A stretch of DNA of 64,000 bases from an uncultured Cohaesibacter sp. (GTDB taxonomy: Bacteria; Pseudomonadota; Alphaproteobacteria; Rhizobiales; Cohaesibacteraceae): contig NZ_OY761553.1 in the NCBI RefSeq assembly GCF_963664735.1, positions 2,123,303-2,187,302 of the forward strand, in the 5' to 3' direction. The position numbers and the translations under genes are program-made. Shown in pieces: positions 18,043-26,358 of the stretch (position 1 is its first letter; the number at the start of each line of letters is the position of its first letter). The notes beneath the pieces were generated by a model. It searched no databases, was not told the DNA's origin, and saw nothing but the letters and a program-made list of their open reading frames with translations.

Positions 18043-18829
18043 TTATGGTCTCGCCATCCTAGTAACCGGTTCCAGCTCATTCGATGTGCCGCATCTGAGC
18101 TGCAACCAGATTTCGCCACCGACAGAAATAACGCGTGCCCAGCAATATTGCTTTGCCTCTAGACTTGCGCATTTTTGGGGCATTCATTCTCAAGACAAAT
18201 TCGAGCCAGAAAACTCTCGCTATATCTTTGCTGAAATCCCCTGCCTGAAGATGTCGTGGGGCTAGTTTGGCAAGCAGCGAAGCATTTGAAAATGATTCTT
18301 TCTCTTGCTTTTCCACTGAAGGCAGCAAGCACTTTTTGAGCTATCCACAAATCCCCAGTTAACCAATTCTTAAGCCTCTGAGGAATCTAGCAACCCGCCT
18401 GTCAAGATTGCTTACGGCCAATTTTTTTAAAATTTTTTCTATCACTATCGACCAAATTTGTTATCCCCAGTCGTACCCTTTTCGTTCTCATTTGCTTTCA
18501 TTTTTCCCATCAACTTTGCGCAAAATTTCCATAGATTCTTGGCTGAGAAATTGGGGGCAGCTTTGTTGGAACCAGAGACATCAACCGGGATATCAACTGT
18601 CAGGTGTTTTTATTTTTTTAAAACTTAAGATTTAACTATCTGAATTCTTGCGTTTATTGGGTTCTCCCCCATCTCCTGCCATTTCGTTAAACCATTCATT
18701 AAGGGTTTTTACAGAAGGCGCATGCAAACCCCCTCAAAAATTGCTAAAATTTGAACAAAATATTCATAACGCCGATCAATCCCCCTTAAGAGTAATGATC
18801 GCCTAATCGGGATTATAAGAAAGACTCCA
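18043..18829. other. long AT-rich gene-free region
   Basis: 787 bases between the ParD-like gene and the first PilZ gene, markedly AT-rich (T/A runs near 18420 and 18600-18620). I find no credible protein. It holds one exact TTAA-N7-TTAA site (18359-18373), a near-copy with an 8-base spacer (about 18686-18702) and two single-mismatch DnaA-box-like words (near 18341 and 18460). It could contain a long leader or a small RNA. Confidence 0.4.
18359..18373. promoter_or_regulatory. CtrA-like TTAA-N7-TTAA site
   Basis: TTAACCAATTCTTAA, an exact consensus match, 317 bases upstream of the ParD-like start and 457 upstream of the PilZ start. Because the region is AT-rich, a chance match is more likely here than at the other two sites. 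Confidence 0.35.
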
Positions 18830-19171
18830 ATGACCAGTCTTGCACAAAATGAAGATCGAAGAAGACAGCCCCGTCATCCTGTCGAGAAGAACGGGAAGCT
18901 TTTTTGCGACAATTTTTCCGTCATTTTCGACTGCCATATCGGCAACGAGAGCGTGAAGGGCATGAGCATTCTTCTGGATCTTGATCCGGCTATCCCATTG
19001 CCAAAAGATATTTCGCTTCTGGATAAAAAGACAAACAAGATTATCGATGCGAGAGTGGCCTGGCGCGACGGCAACAAGGCGGGGATTCAATTTGTCGGCA
19101 AGAAGGTTGATGTTGATCGCTTGCCCGGAGCAGGCATCAAGCGCGTCTCAATTCTTGCGACACACAGATAG
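18830..19171 (+). CDS. single-domain PilZ protein
   Basis: 113 residues consisting of little beyond one PilZ fold, a c-di-GMP receptor. The first binding motif RxxxR is present (RRQPR at about 11-15) and the second, (D/N)xSxxG, reads NESVKG (about 39-44), with Asn in place of the usual Asp. It ends near a VAWRDGNKAGIQFVG strand typical of PilZ. A second related gene follows at 19638. It probably relays c-di-GMP level to a partner protein; the output is unknown. It is preceded by a long AT-rich gene-free stretch and followed by a terminator. Confidence 0.78.
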   Translation: MTSLAQNEDRRRQPRHPVEKNGKLFCDNFSVIFDCHIGNESVKGMSILLDLDPAIPLPKDISLLDKKTNKIIDARVAWRDGNKAGIQFVGKKVDVDRLPGAGIKRVSILATHR

Positions 19172-19637
19172 GATTTCATCCAGCACCAAGACCAGACATT
19201 GGCTCTAGCGAGCGAACCAAAATTAAAGCACGATCTCACACATCTAACTTCAAGGCAGGCCTCAGGGCCTGCCTTTTGTTATTTCGGGCCATAACGGCGG
19301 TGCCTGGGTAACGACCATAAGCCTCTTTCTTTTCAAAGGGACATTCCTTCCATGAAATGAGTCACACCCCAAGTGCGTCCAGCTCCTTCGCACAATAACC
19401 AATTAACCACATGAAACCATAAACTAATTTCAGATGGCACTATAAATTTCTCAATCGCATTTACCTTTTGTTAATACAACCCCAAAGTTACGTTTAATAA
19501 AGTTTGAACTTTTTGGATGAATGTTTACATTTTGTTATAGAGTAGAAAAACATTTACATAATCAAGACATATACCATTCATTTGACACGAGCATAGCAAG
19601 GCCTGATACGACCTCGGCTAAATAAAGAGAATTTCCA
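19172..19637. other. AT-rich intergenic region between PilZ genes
   Basis: 466 bases. After the terminator at 19252-19280 the sequence is AT-rich with many TTAA-containing words but no exact TTAA-N7-TTAA site. No gene is recognised. The PilZ gene at 19638 presumably has its own promoter here. Confidence 0.4.
19252..19280 (+). terminator. rho-independent terminator after first PilZ gene
   Basis: AAGGCAGGCC (19252-19261) pairs with GGCCTGCCTT (19266-19275) around TCAG and is followed by TTGTTATTT. Confidence 0.85.
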
Positions 19638-19961
19638 ATGACCGCCATTCTAGAGAGAAGACAGAGCCGACGTCGGAGGGTTTTCAAGGGAGCAAAACTC
19701 TTCTACCAGAATTTCATGATGAGCGTTGACTGTACCATCCGTAACGAAAGCCAAAATGGCATGCAGCTTGTGGTGGATCCAAACATCATGCTTCCCGACG
19801 AGCTTTCCGTGCTCAATCGCAAGGAAGGCACAATTGCGCCGGTGCAAATGGTCTGGCGGCATGGCCGACGACTGGGCATCGCAGTCGATGGGGATGTGGT
19901 GGATGTTCGGTCTTCAGACAAGCGCAGCATCCGCATGTTGACCTCACTGATTCAGGGATAG
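19638..19961 (+). CDS. single-domain PilZ protein (paralogue)
   Basis: 107 residues, clearly a paralogue of the 18830 gene: both start with MT after the same TCCA word, share an Arg-rich RxxxR segment (RRQSRRRR), DC-I-NES--GM (here NESQNGMQLVVD) and a VWRHGRRLGIAV strand. The c-di-GMP motif (D/N)xSxxG is kept as NESQNG. Two separate transcription units of one small PilZ family, rather than an operon, are indicated by the terminator between them. The partner is unknown. Confidence 0.75.
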   Translation: MTAILERRQSRRRRVFKGAKLFYQNFMMSVDCTIRNESQNGMQLVVDPNIMLPDELSVLNRKEGTIAPVQMVWRHGRRLGIAVDGDVVDVRSSDKRSIRMLTSLIQG

Positions 19962-20034
19962 GCCGTCTTGGCGCTTGTTCAGGGGCAGGCCCAGTCCCTG
20001 CCGGTCATTGAGGGAGACCGAGAGGCCTCAGCCC

Positions 20035-20475
20035 TCAGCTTTTCTTGAAAGGGGCCATGCCGCGCCGCGCCAATTCATCGGCCTTTTCGTTGCCGTCATG
20101 ACCTGCGTGCCCCTTCACCCAATGCCATTCCACCTTGTGGCGCTTCAAGGCTTCATCAAGAGCCATCCATAGTTCTGCATTCTTGACGGGCTTTTTGGCG
20201 GCGGTTTTCCAGCCGTTTTTCTTCCAGCCGTGAATCCAGCCAGTGATACCGCCTTTGACATATTGACTATCGGTATAGAGAGCGACCTCGCACGGCCTGG
20301 TCAGAGCATTCAAGGCCTCGATTGCGGCAGTCAGTTCCATGCGGTTATTGGTGGTGTTGGCTTCCCCCCCACAGAGCTCCTTTTCGTGCTCACCCATGGT
20401 CAGCAAGGCGCCCCAGCCGCCAGGCCCCGGATTTCCCGAACAGGCTCCATCTGTATATATCGTTACTAGGCTCAT
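20035..20475 (-). CDS. rnhA: ribonuclease HI
   Basis: 146-residue RNase HI, which removes RNA from RNA-DNA hybrids. The four carboxylates are visible: Asp in [17 protein letters not shown], Glu in [13 protein letters not shown], Asp in [10 protein letters not shown] and the late Asp in [18 protein letters not shown] 20475 is preceded by AAAGGAG. The frame runs on upstream into the repeat array, but that extension is repeat sequence and not part of the enzyme. The first 17 or so codons, the ribosome-binding site and 5' DNA are repeated three more times upstream (20555-20935). Its 5' leader is therefore unique in this window. Confidence 0.96.
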   Translation of the reverse strand: MSLVTIYTDGACSGNPGPGGWGALLTMGEHEKELCGGEANTTNNRMELTAAIEALNALTRPCEVALYTDSQYVKGGITGWIHGWKKNGWKTAAKKPVKNAELWMALDEALKRHKVEWHWVKGHAGHDGNEKADELARRGMAPFKKS

Positions 20476-20935
20476 ATCGGCTCCTTTGCCTGCTGGCGGC
20501 TTCTTATTGTTCTTCTCGTCCTCGCGCAAAATGCGCTGCGGGCGTAGAGGGCCAAGGCCCCGGGTTTCCCGAACAGGCTCCATCTGTATATATCGTTACT
20601 AGGCTCATATCGGCTCCTTTGCCTGCTGGCGGCTTCTTATTGTTCTTCTCGTCCTCGCGCAAAATGCGCTGCGGGCGTAGAGGGCCAAGGCCCCGGGTTT
20701 CCCGAACAGGCTCCATCTGTATATATCGTTACTAGGCTCATATCGGCTCCTTTGCCTGCTGGCGGCTTCTTATTGTTCTTCTCGTCCTCGCGCAAAATGC
20801 GCTGCGGGCGTAGAGGGCCAAGGCCCCGGGTTTCCCGAACAGGCTCCATCTGTGTATATCGTTACTAGGCTCATATCGGCTCCTTTGCCTGCTGGCGGCT
20901 TCTTATTGTTCTTCTCGTCCTCGCGCAAAATGCGC
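20422..20935. repeat. 133-bp tandem array containing the rnhA start region, 3.9 copies
   Basis: Copies begin with AGGCCCCGG at 20422, 20555, 20688 and 20821; the last is cut at 20935. Each full unit is 115 bases of rnhA 5' region plus an 18-base filler (20537-20554 in the first). I count two substitutions across copies: AAT/AAC in the gene copy versus the rest, and TAT/TAC in the outermost copy; both are silent in the rnhA reading. On the minus strand each upstream copy has AAAGGAG and ATG and encodes a 34-codon frame that repeats the first residues of RNase HI and then stops. Confidence 0.95.
20509..20608 (-). other. truncated rnhA-like leader frame (one of three, 34 codons)
   Basis: Inside the second repeat copy an ATG at 20608 opens a frame with the first 17 residues of RNase HI ([17 protein letters not shown]), then [17 protein letters not shown] and a TAA stop near 20504, 28 bases before the true rnhA start. 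It has its own AAAGGAG site. Equivalent frames start at 20741 and 20874. They could act as upstream open reading frames; they are too short to be RNase HI. Confidence 0.6.
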
Positions 20936-21073
20936 CCGTGCTGTTTACTGCTCTGTCTAGACAACCCTGCACCAAGGTGCAAGATGCTTGCTCTTGTAAA
21001 GAGGCCGGTGTAGAGCTACGCCAAACAGAAACAGTCATGCTGGCCCTGAGCCCGAAAGATCTGGAAGATACCA

Positions 21074-21913
21074 ATGTCCGAGATTGACCTTGACGCCTTG
21101 CAAGAGGCTTACAACAAAGCTTTGGAGTTTGAAAAGGCAGGCAAGTTTGAAGAAGCGGCCGCGGGTTATCGGAAAGCTCTGGAGCTGGACCCGGAAGATC
21201 ATGTAGGCGCTTCAGTGCGTCTGGCCTCCATGCAACTGGCCCCCTCGCCGGACAAGGCTCCGGTTGCCTATGTAGCGACCCTGTTCGACCAGCACGCAGC
21301 AGCCTTTGAAAAAATTCTCGTTGATGACCTCGGCTATGCCGTACCGATGATGGTGCGCGAAATGATCGTTAAATATCAGCCTGAACGCCACTTCGCCCGG
21401 ATGCTGGACCTCGGCTGCGGAACGGGGCTCACCGGAATATCCATGAAAGGCAAGGTAGACAACATGATCGGCGTGGATATTTCCACCGGCATGCTGGATG
21501 AGGCCTATGACAAGGAAGTCTATGACGATCTTTACGCCGGAGACGTGGTCGAATTTCTGAGCGAAATCGAAGATGATGGCGAGGGAGACGCGAGCGGCTG
21601 GGACCTTATCGTCTCAACCGATGTGCTGCCCTATCTGGGTGAGTTGGAAGAAAAATTCCATCATGTAGGCCGCTGTCTTGATGCGGGGGGACTGTTTGCC
21701 TTTTCCTCTGAAACCCAGCCGGAAGAGAGTTTCGAAGGGGCATCCTACAAGGTTGGCCCCAAACAGCGTTTTGCCCATTCGGAGCGCTATATTCGCCAAC
21801 TGCTCGATGCGAATCGCATGGCCGTGAAGCATTTCGAGCTGATCGTCGTACGGACTGACGAAGGCAAACCGATCTACGGTCATCTGGTATTGGCCGAGAA
21901 GCTGGCCGACTAG
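21074..21913 (+). CDS. TPR-containing class I SAM-dependent methyltransferase
   Basis: 279 residues. Residues 5-45 form a tetratricopeptide-like hairpin (NKALEFEKAGKFEEAAAGYR and KALELDPED), then a Rossmann methyltransferase with motif I MLDLGCGTGLTGISMKG, acidic motif II IGVDISTGMLDEAY and motif IV DLIVSTDVLPYLGELEE. This TPR-methyltransferase type is common in alphaproteobacteria, but the substrate is not known. ATG 21074 follows GGAAGATACCA. It diverges from the rnhA repeat array, whose DNA lies immediately upstream and may supply its promoter. Confidence 0.88.
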   Translation: MSEIDLDALQEAYNKALEFEKAGKFEEAAAGYRKALELDPEDHVGASVRLASMQLAPSPDKAPVAYVATLFDQHAAAFEKILVDDLGYAVPMMVREMIVKYQPERHFARMLDLGCGTGLTGISMKGKVDNMIGVDISTGMLDEAYDKEVYDDLYAGDVVEFLSEIEDDGEGDASGWDLIVSTDVLPYLGELEEKFHHVGRCLDAGGLFAFSSETQPEESFEGASYKVGPKQRFAHSERYIRQLLDANRMAVKHFELIVVRTDEGKPIYGHLVLAEKLAD

Positions 21914-22169
21914 GCCGCAGTGCAATCAGATCTTTTTTATAGATGAGCGGAAGGGCGAATAAGATCCGCCTTTTCTGTTTGTCGATGCCTCATCGGCAAT
22001 TCCCACCGACCATTGCCGGATCGCTCGGCCCGTTTCGCACATCTTTTATCTGGAGAGGAGATCGAAACATGCAGACGGCGGCTTGACTTTACACGCCCTG
22101 CCAAGCACCTTGGTCGGGCAGGAAAAAATGTCGCGTTCCTGTCGTCACTGCCGCAACGCGGCGTGGCTC

Positions 22170-22432
22170 AAGGTCAGCGGGAGAGCGCCCGATTCCAATT
22201 TGGGGTCTTGCGCGCCGAAGGAGCAACCGCCTCGGAAACTCTCAGGCACAAGGGACCGCCCGACCAAGCGAACTCTGGAAAGCAGTCTAGAGGCAGACAA
22301 AGCTGTGCGTGGAAGGGTCTGCGCATGGTCGGTCCGCTTCAAGGCTCACCGAAGGAAGCAGCTACTGATGTGGCTATGGCGCGTTTGCCATGGTGACAAT
22401 AGTGGGAAATCTCTCAGGTTCTGTGACAGAGG
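22170..22432 (+). ncRNA. tandem glycine riboswitch controlling gcvT-gcvH
   Basis: Aptamer 1 (about 22176-22285) shows GCGGGAGAGCGCC, CGCCGAAGGAGCAACC and GGAAACTCTCAGGCACAAGG. Aptamer 2 (about 22290-22432) shows ACCGAAGGAAGCAG, a CTATGGC/GCCATGG hairpin and GGGAAATCTCTCAGG. These are the conserved words of the two glycine-binding aptamers. The 115-base gap to the gcvT start would carry the expression platform. Glycine should switch on the cleavage genes. Confidence 0.93.
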
Positions 22433-22547
22433 AGGCACCGATGCAGACGAAAGCTTCCCCTCAGGAGCCATGTAGTCAGCACCCGTGCAACCACTGTGTG
22501 CTCCGTGAACACCATCAATGGGCACCAGCAACAGAAAGAGAGACGCT

Positions 22548-23684
22548 ATGGTCGACCTGAGCGGCGCCAAAAAGACACCCCTTTATGAACTGCATGAAGA
22601 GCTGGGCGCAAGTCTGGTAGATTTTGCAGGCTATGCCCTGCCCGTTCGCTATCCGGCAGGCATTATGGCTGAACATCTGCATTGCCGCGCTGAAGCTGCG
22701 CTGTTTGATGTTTCCCACATGGGACAAGCCATACTCGAAGGTCCGGATCATGAAACAACGGCAAAGGCGCTGGAAGCGCTAACCCCGTCAGCCTTTACCA
22801 AGCTGGCCCCCGGTCGTATGCGCTACAGCGTGTTGCTCAATCAGGACGGCGGGATTATCGACGACTTCATCGTGACGCGCCCTGCGGATCCGGCATTGGA
22901 TGGCACTTTGATGCTGGTCGTCAACGGTGCCTGCAAGGAAAAGGACTATGCCTTCCTTAGCGCAAACCTGCCCGAAAGCATCAAGCTCAAGCGCCTCGAT
23001 GACAAGGCTCTCATTGCTCTGCAAGGCCCAAAAGCCGTTGACGCGCTCAAGCGCCATTCCACCAAGGCTGATGAGCTGACCTTCATGTCCCAGACACCAG
23101 ACGAGATCAATGGCATCAGTGTCGGCATCTCCCGTTGCGGTTACACGGGCGAGGACGGATTTGAAATCTCTTGCGCGTCTGAAGACGCAGAAGCAATCGC
23201 TCGCCTTCTGTTGGCCGAGCCAGAAGTGGAACCCGCTGGCCTTGGTGCCCGTGACAGTCTGCGCCTTGAAAGCGGCCTTTGCCTTTATGGTCATGATCTT
23301 GACGACAGCATTGATCCCGCCGAAGCGGATCTTGGCTGGGCCATTCAGAAAAGTCGCCGATTGGACAAGGCCTTTCCGGGATCAGACCGCATTGTGAAGG
23401 GGCTTAAAGAAGGTCCGGCTCGCATTCGCGTTGGTCTTGCCATTGTCGGCAAGGCTCCGGCTCGCGAGGGAACCGAGATACAGGATCCTGACGGCAACAG
23501 CATTGGCATCGTGACTTCTGGAGGCTTTGCACCAACCTTGCAAGCGCCGATCGCCATGGGCTATGTGCCACCTGCCTTTGCCAGGCCGGGCACAAAGGTG
23601 ACCCTGCTCGTGCGCAAACGGGAGCTGGAGGCCGAGATTGCGGAAATGCCATTTGTGCCGCAAAGATATGTGCGCAAAGCGTGA
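22548..23684 (+). CDS. gcvT: glycine cleavage system T protein (aminomethyltransferase)
   Basis: 378 residues. T-protein of the glycine cleavage complex: it transfers the methylene group from lipoylated GcvH to tetrahydrofolate and releases ammonia. Typical text: TPLYELHEELGASLVDFAGY, FDVSHMGQ and GYTGEDGFEI. ATG 22548 follows AAAGAGAGACGCT. gcvH lies 79 bases downstream. The upstream glycine riboswitch is expected to activate both genes. A gcvP gene, which usually follows in this class, is not in the window. Confidence 0.95.
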   Translation: MVDLSGAKKTPLYELHEELGASLVDFAGYALPVRYPAGIMAEHLHCRAEAALFDVSHMGQAILEGPDHETTAKALEALTPSAFTKLAPGRMRYSVLLNQDGGIIDDFIVTRPADPALDGTLMLVVNGACKEKDYAFLSANLPESIKLKRLDDKALIALQGPKAVDALKRHSTKADELTFMSQTPDEINGISVGISRCGYTGEDGFEISCASEDAEAIARLLLAEPEVEPAGLGARDSLRLESGLCLYGHDLDDSIDPAEADLGWAIQKSRRLDKAFPGSDRIVKGLKEGPARIRVGLAIVGKAPAREGTEIQDPDGNSIGIVTSGGFAPTLQAPIAMGYVPPAFARPGTKVTLLVRKRELEAEIAEMPFVPQRYVRKA

Positions 23685-23763
23685 GTCTTAACCGGGCTAA
23701 AATGGCCCTTGGAAGCAACAGAAATAGATAAGCATCATCTCATATTCATAAGGGATCACAAAC

Positions 23764-24138
23764 ATGACCACCTATTACAGTGAAGACCACGAATGGGTCG
23801 AAGTAAACGGCAAGACCGCGACCGTTGGTATTACCGATTTTGCTCAGAAGCAGCTTGGTGACGTCGTTTTCGTAGAATTGCCAGAGGTTGGCAGAGAGTT
23901 GGAAAAAGGCGACGAAGCAGCTGTTGTAGAGAGCGTCAAGGCCGCTTCCGAAGTCTATGCGCCAATTGATGGTGAAGTGACCGAGGTGAACGAGGCACTC
24001 GAAGAAGACCCTGCCCTTGTCAACAATGACGCAGAAGGCGATGCCTGGTTCCTCAAGATGACAATCTCCGACAAGAGCCAGCTTGATGATCTCATGGACG
24101 AAGATGCCTATAAGGAATTCGTTGCGGATCAGGATTGA
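23764..24138 (+). CDS. gcvH: glycine cleavage system H protein
   Basis: 124-residue lipoyl carrier. The lipoylated lysine lies in [20 protein letters not shown]. It shuttles the aminomethyl arm between GcvP, GcvT and Lpd. ATG 23764 follows AAGGGATCACAAAC. A strong hairpin terminator 82 bases after the stop ends the operon, so gcvP cannot be cotranscribed. Confidence 0.96.
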   Translation: MTTYYSEDHEWVEVNGKTATVGITDFAQKQLGDVVFVELPEVGRELEKGDEAAVVESVKAASEVYAPIDGEVTEVNEALEEDPALVNNDAEGDAWFLKMTISDKSQLDDLMDEDAYKEFVADQD

Positions 24139-24219
24139 TCAGGCTGCTGTCTCATATTTTCAGAGTGTTTGCGCCTTTGGCCAATATGCGATGCTTTGAG
24201 AATAACGGCGCGCAATATC

Positions 24220-24258
24220 AAAGAGGTGTGAAGCAGGACGCTTCACACCTCTTTATAT
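24220..24258. terminator. terminator after gcvH
   Basis: AAAGAGGTGTGAAGC (24220-24234) pairs perfectly with GCTTCACACCTCTTT (24240-24254) around AGGAC. The T-rich end on plus, and the A-rich start that reads as T on minus, let it serve both gcvH and the convergent GGDEF-EAL gene. Confidence 0.85.
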
Positions 24259-24279
24259 TATAAAGGCTGGACACTGGCC

Positions 24280-26358
24280 TTACTGGACCAGCTTCAGATT
24301 TGGAGGATTTCCATCTGATGGGCGATGTTTGTGAACTTCGACGAGCCCGGGACGGGCATCGCTTCTAGCCTCGTTCAGCATTGCCAAAAGAGCCAGTTTG
24401 TGCATCGGACGGCCAAACAGGAAGCCTTGGAACATGTTGCAGTTATTTTCGCGCAAGAACAGCATCTGCTGCTCGGTTTCAACGCCTTCAGCAATGATGC
24501 TCAAGCCCATGCCCTGAGCAAGATTGATGACGCCGCGAACCAGTTTTCTGTCTTCGTTCTTGTCCTCGATCTGTTGCACGAAAGAGCGGTCAATCTTGAG
24601 AATGTCCAGAGGCAAGCTTTTGAGATAACCCAGATTGGAATATCCTGTTCCGAAATCATCCATCGCCAGAGCGATACCCTTTGCGGAAAGCTGTGATAGC
24701 AGTTTCGCCGCATTTCGGGTGTCTTTCACATCGACACTCTCCGTGATTTCCAGCGTCAGATAGGTCGGGTCAAAACCGGTCTGATCAATCAGATCGAGCA
24801 ATTCGGCGGGCAGGTTGTCGTTGTTTAGCTGATGCGGAGACAGGTTGATGGACAGGTGCAGCTTGAAGCCTGCCCGATGCCAACTGACAAGGTCAGTGAA
24901 CGCCTGCTTGAAAATCCAGTCAGACAGCGTGCCGATAAGGCCGGCGTCTTCGGCGATCTCGATGAAGTCCATTGTCGGAATTTGTCCCTGCTCGGGATGG
25001 AACCAACGGACCAGAGCTTCAACACCGGCAATCTTGCATACATCACTGGAAGTATCGGTTGAGACCTGCGGCTGATAATAGACCTCAAGCCCTTCACCAC
25101 CATACTGCAATGCACTGCGCAAATCCGCTTCAAGGCGCATTCTGTTCTGGATCGCAACACTCATGCGCGGTTCATAGATGCAATAGGTCTGACGCCCCGT
25201 GCTCTTGGCCTCATACAGAGCCAAATCGGCATTACGCAACAATTCATCAGCGGAGCTGGACAAGGTCGGATAGCGGGAGATGCCTACAGAGCTCGAAATG
25301 CAAATGTCATTGCCGGAAAGCTCAAATGCCGAACTCAGGGCTTCGATGGCTTTCTGCACGGTTTGAGCACTGCTGGCCAAATTCGTGCGCTGAAGGACCG
25401 CAAATTCATCCCCTCCCAACCGGGTGACAATGTCCGTTTCAGCTGACAGCAGGCTGGTCAGACGCGCGGCTGCGTTCTTGAGCAGGCGATCGCCCATGGG
25501 ATGACCGAAAGTATCGTTCACGTCCTTGAACTTATCCAGATCAAAGAGGATCAAATTGAACCCCGTGCCTGTTTCATCTGCATGATTGATGAACTCATTC
25601 ATCTTTTCGTTGAGAAATGCCCGATTGCCCAAGCCTGTTAACGGATCATGCTCGGCAAGGAAACGAATTCTTGCCTCACGACCTTTGATCTTCTTTTCTT
25701 CCTTGCGGGCCCGATAGGCTTCAACACCAAACAGAGACAGAATGAGCGCCACGCCTGCCGCGGATGTCAACAAAAGGGAATCCATAGACAACAAAGCAGC
25801 TTCCAACTGACGCTGCAGCACCCCTGCTTTTTGCAGCCGTGTCTGTGCAATAAGCGAGGCCATATCGCTGATGGTGCCCTCATATTTTGAAAGAGCCCGC
25901 TCAATTGTTCGAAGGCCTGCAATGTCGCCGGGAACAAGATGCTGAACCACAGGATCTATGCTGCGCATCTCGCTTCTCAGATCGGCCAGCAGCTTTTCGA
26001 ACCGCATTTGTTCTTTATACGGCACTTCAACACCGGCGGTATTGATGCCGAAGACCCGGCTCCAGAGAATATCAAACCACTTGAGAACTGTATCGTGGGA
26101 AACATTGCCAAGCACATTGGTCTGTTGCTTTTCGTTGTTAATCTTGCTTCCCAAGACATATTTTGCGGCAATGCTGCTAAAACGCCGATATTCCAACTCC
26201 AGGCGAATTCCTTCGTCTCGGCCTGAAATTACTTCGTAGCTTTGGGAAATCTGCCCACGCAAATGGTCGACTTCCTTGAATTGCGAAAATTCCAGAAACA
26301 GCAAAATAGAGACGGCAACAATATAAGCAAGTGCCAGGACTTTGGTGTAAAGCTTCAT
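24280..26358 (-). CDS. membrane GGDEF-EAL protein (intact cyclase and phosphodiesterase motifs)
   Basis: About 692 residues. An N-terminal membrane helix (VLALAYIVAVSILLFLEF), a periplasmic helical region, a second helix near 200-220, then GGDEF (about 230-395) and EAL (about 415-660). The cyclase site is intact (RLGGDEFAVL) and so are the phosphodiesterase motifs: VEALVRW, LEITES, DDFGTGYSN, KIDRSF, AEGVE. Which activity dominates is not known. ATG 26358 overlaps the TGA of the upstream gene by ATGA, so translation is coupled and the Moco-fold protein is the likely sensor partner. Both are probably under the TTAA site at 27018. Confidence 0.92.
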   Translation of the reverse strand: MKLYTKVLALAYIVAVSILLFLEFSQFKEVDHLRGQISQSYEVISGRDEGIRLELEYRRFSSIAAKYVLGSKINNEKQQTNVLGNVSHDTVLKWFDILWSRVFGINTAGVEVPYKEQMRFEKLLADLRSEMRSIDPVVQHLVPGDIAGLRTIERALSKYEGTISDMASLIAQTRLQKAGVLQRQLEAALLSMDSLLLTSAAGVALILSLFGVEAYRARKEEKKIKGREARIRFLAEHDPLTGLGNRAFLNEKMNEFINHADETGTGFNLILFDLDKFKDVNDTFGHPMGDRLLKNAAARLTSLLSAETDIVTRLGGDEFAVLQRTNLASSAQTVQKAIEALSSAFELSGNDICISSSVGISRYPTLSSSADELLRNADLALYEAKSTGRQTYCIYEPRMSVAIQNRMRLEADLRSALQYGGEGLEVYYQPQVSTDTSSDVCKIAGVEALVRWFHPEQGQIPTMDFIEIAEDAGLIGTLSDWIFKQAFTDLVSWHRAGFKLHLSINLSPHQLNNDNLPAELLDLIDQTGFDPTYLTLEITESVDVKDTRNAAKLLSQLSAKGIALAMDDFGTGYSNLGYLKSLPLDILKIDRSFVQQIEDKNEDRKLVRGVINLAQGMGLSIIAEGVETEQQMLFLRENNCNMFQGFLFGRPMHKLALLAMLNEARSDARPGLVEVHKHRPSDGNPPNLKLVQ

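Noticed and set aside
18341-18470. DnaA-box-like words (CTATCCACA, TTATCCCCA) as a possible replication origin
   Set aside because: Each has one mismatch, only two are present, and no origin-linked genes (dnaA, hemE, parAB) lie nearby.
18686-18702. Second CtrA site (TTAA-N8-TTAA) upstream of the PilZ gene
   Set aside because: Spacer is eight bases; not an exact consensus match.
20476-20583. N-terminal extension of RNase HI upstream of ATG 20475
   Set aside because: The extension consists of repeat-unit DNA, and a good ribosome-binding site precedes ATG 20475.
20422-20935. The 133-bp repeat as CRISPR or an insertion sequence
   Set aside because: Repeat units are contiguous and contain rnhA sequence, with no spacers, terminal inverted repeats or transposase.
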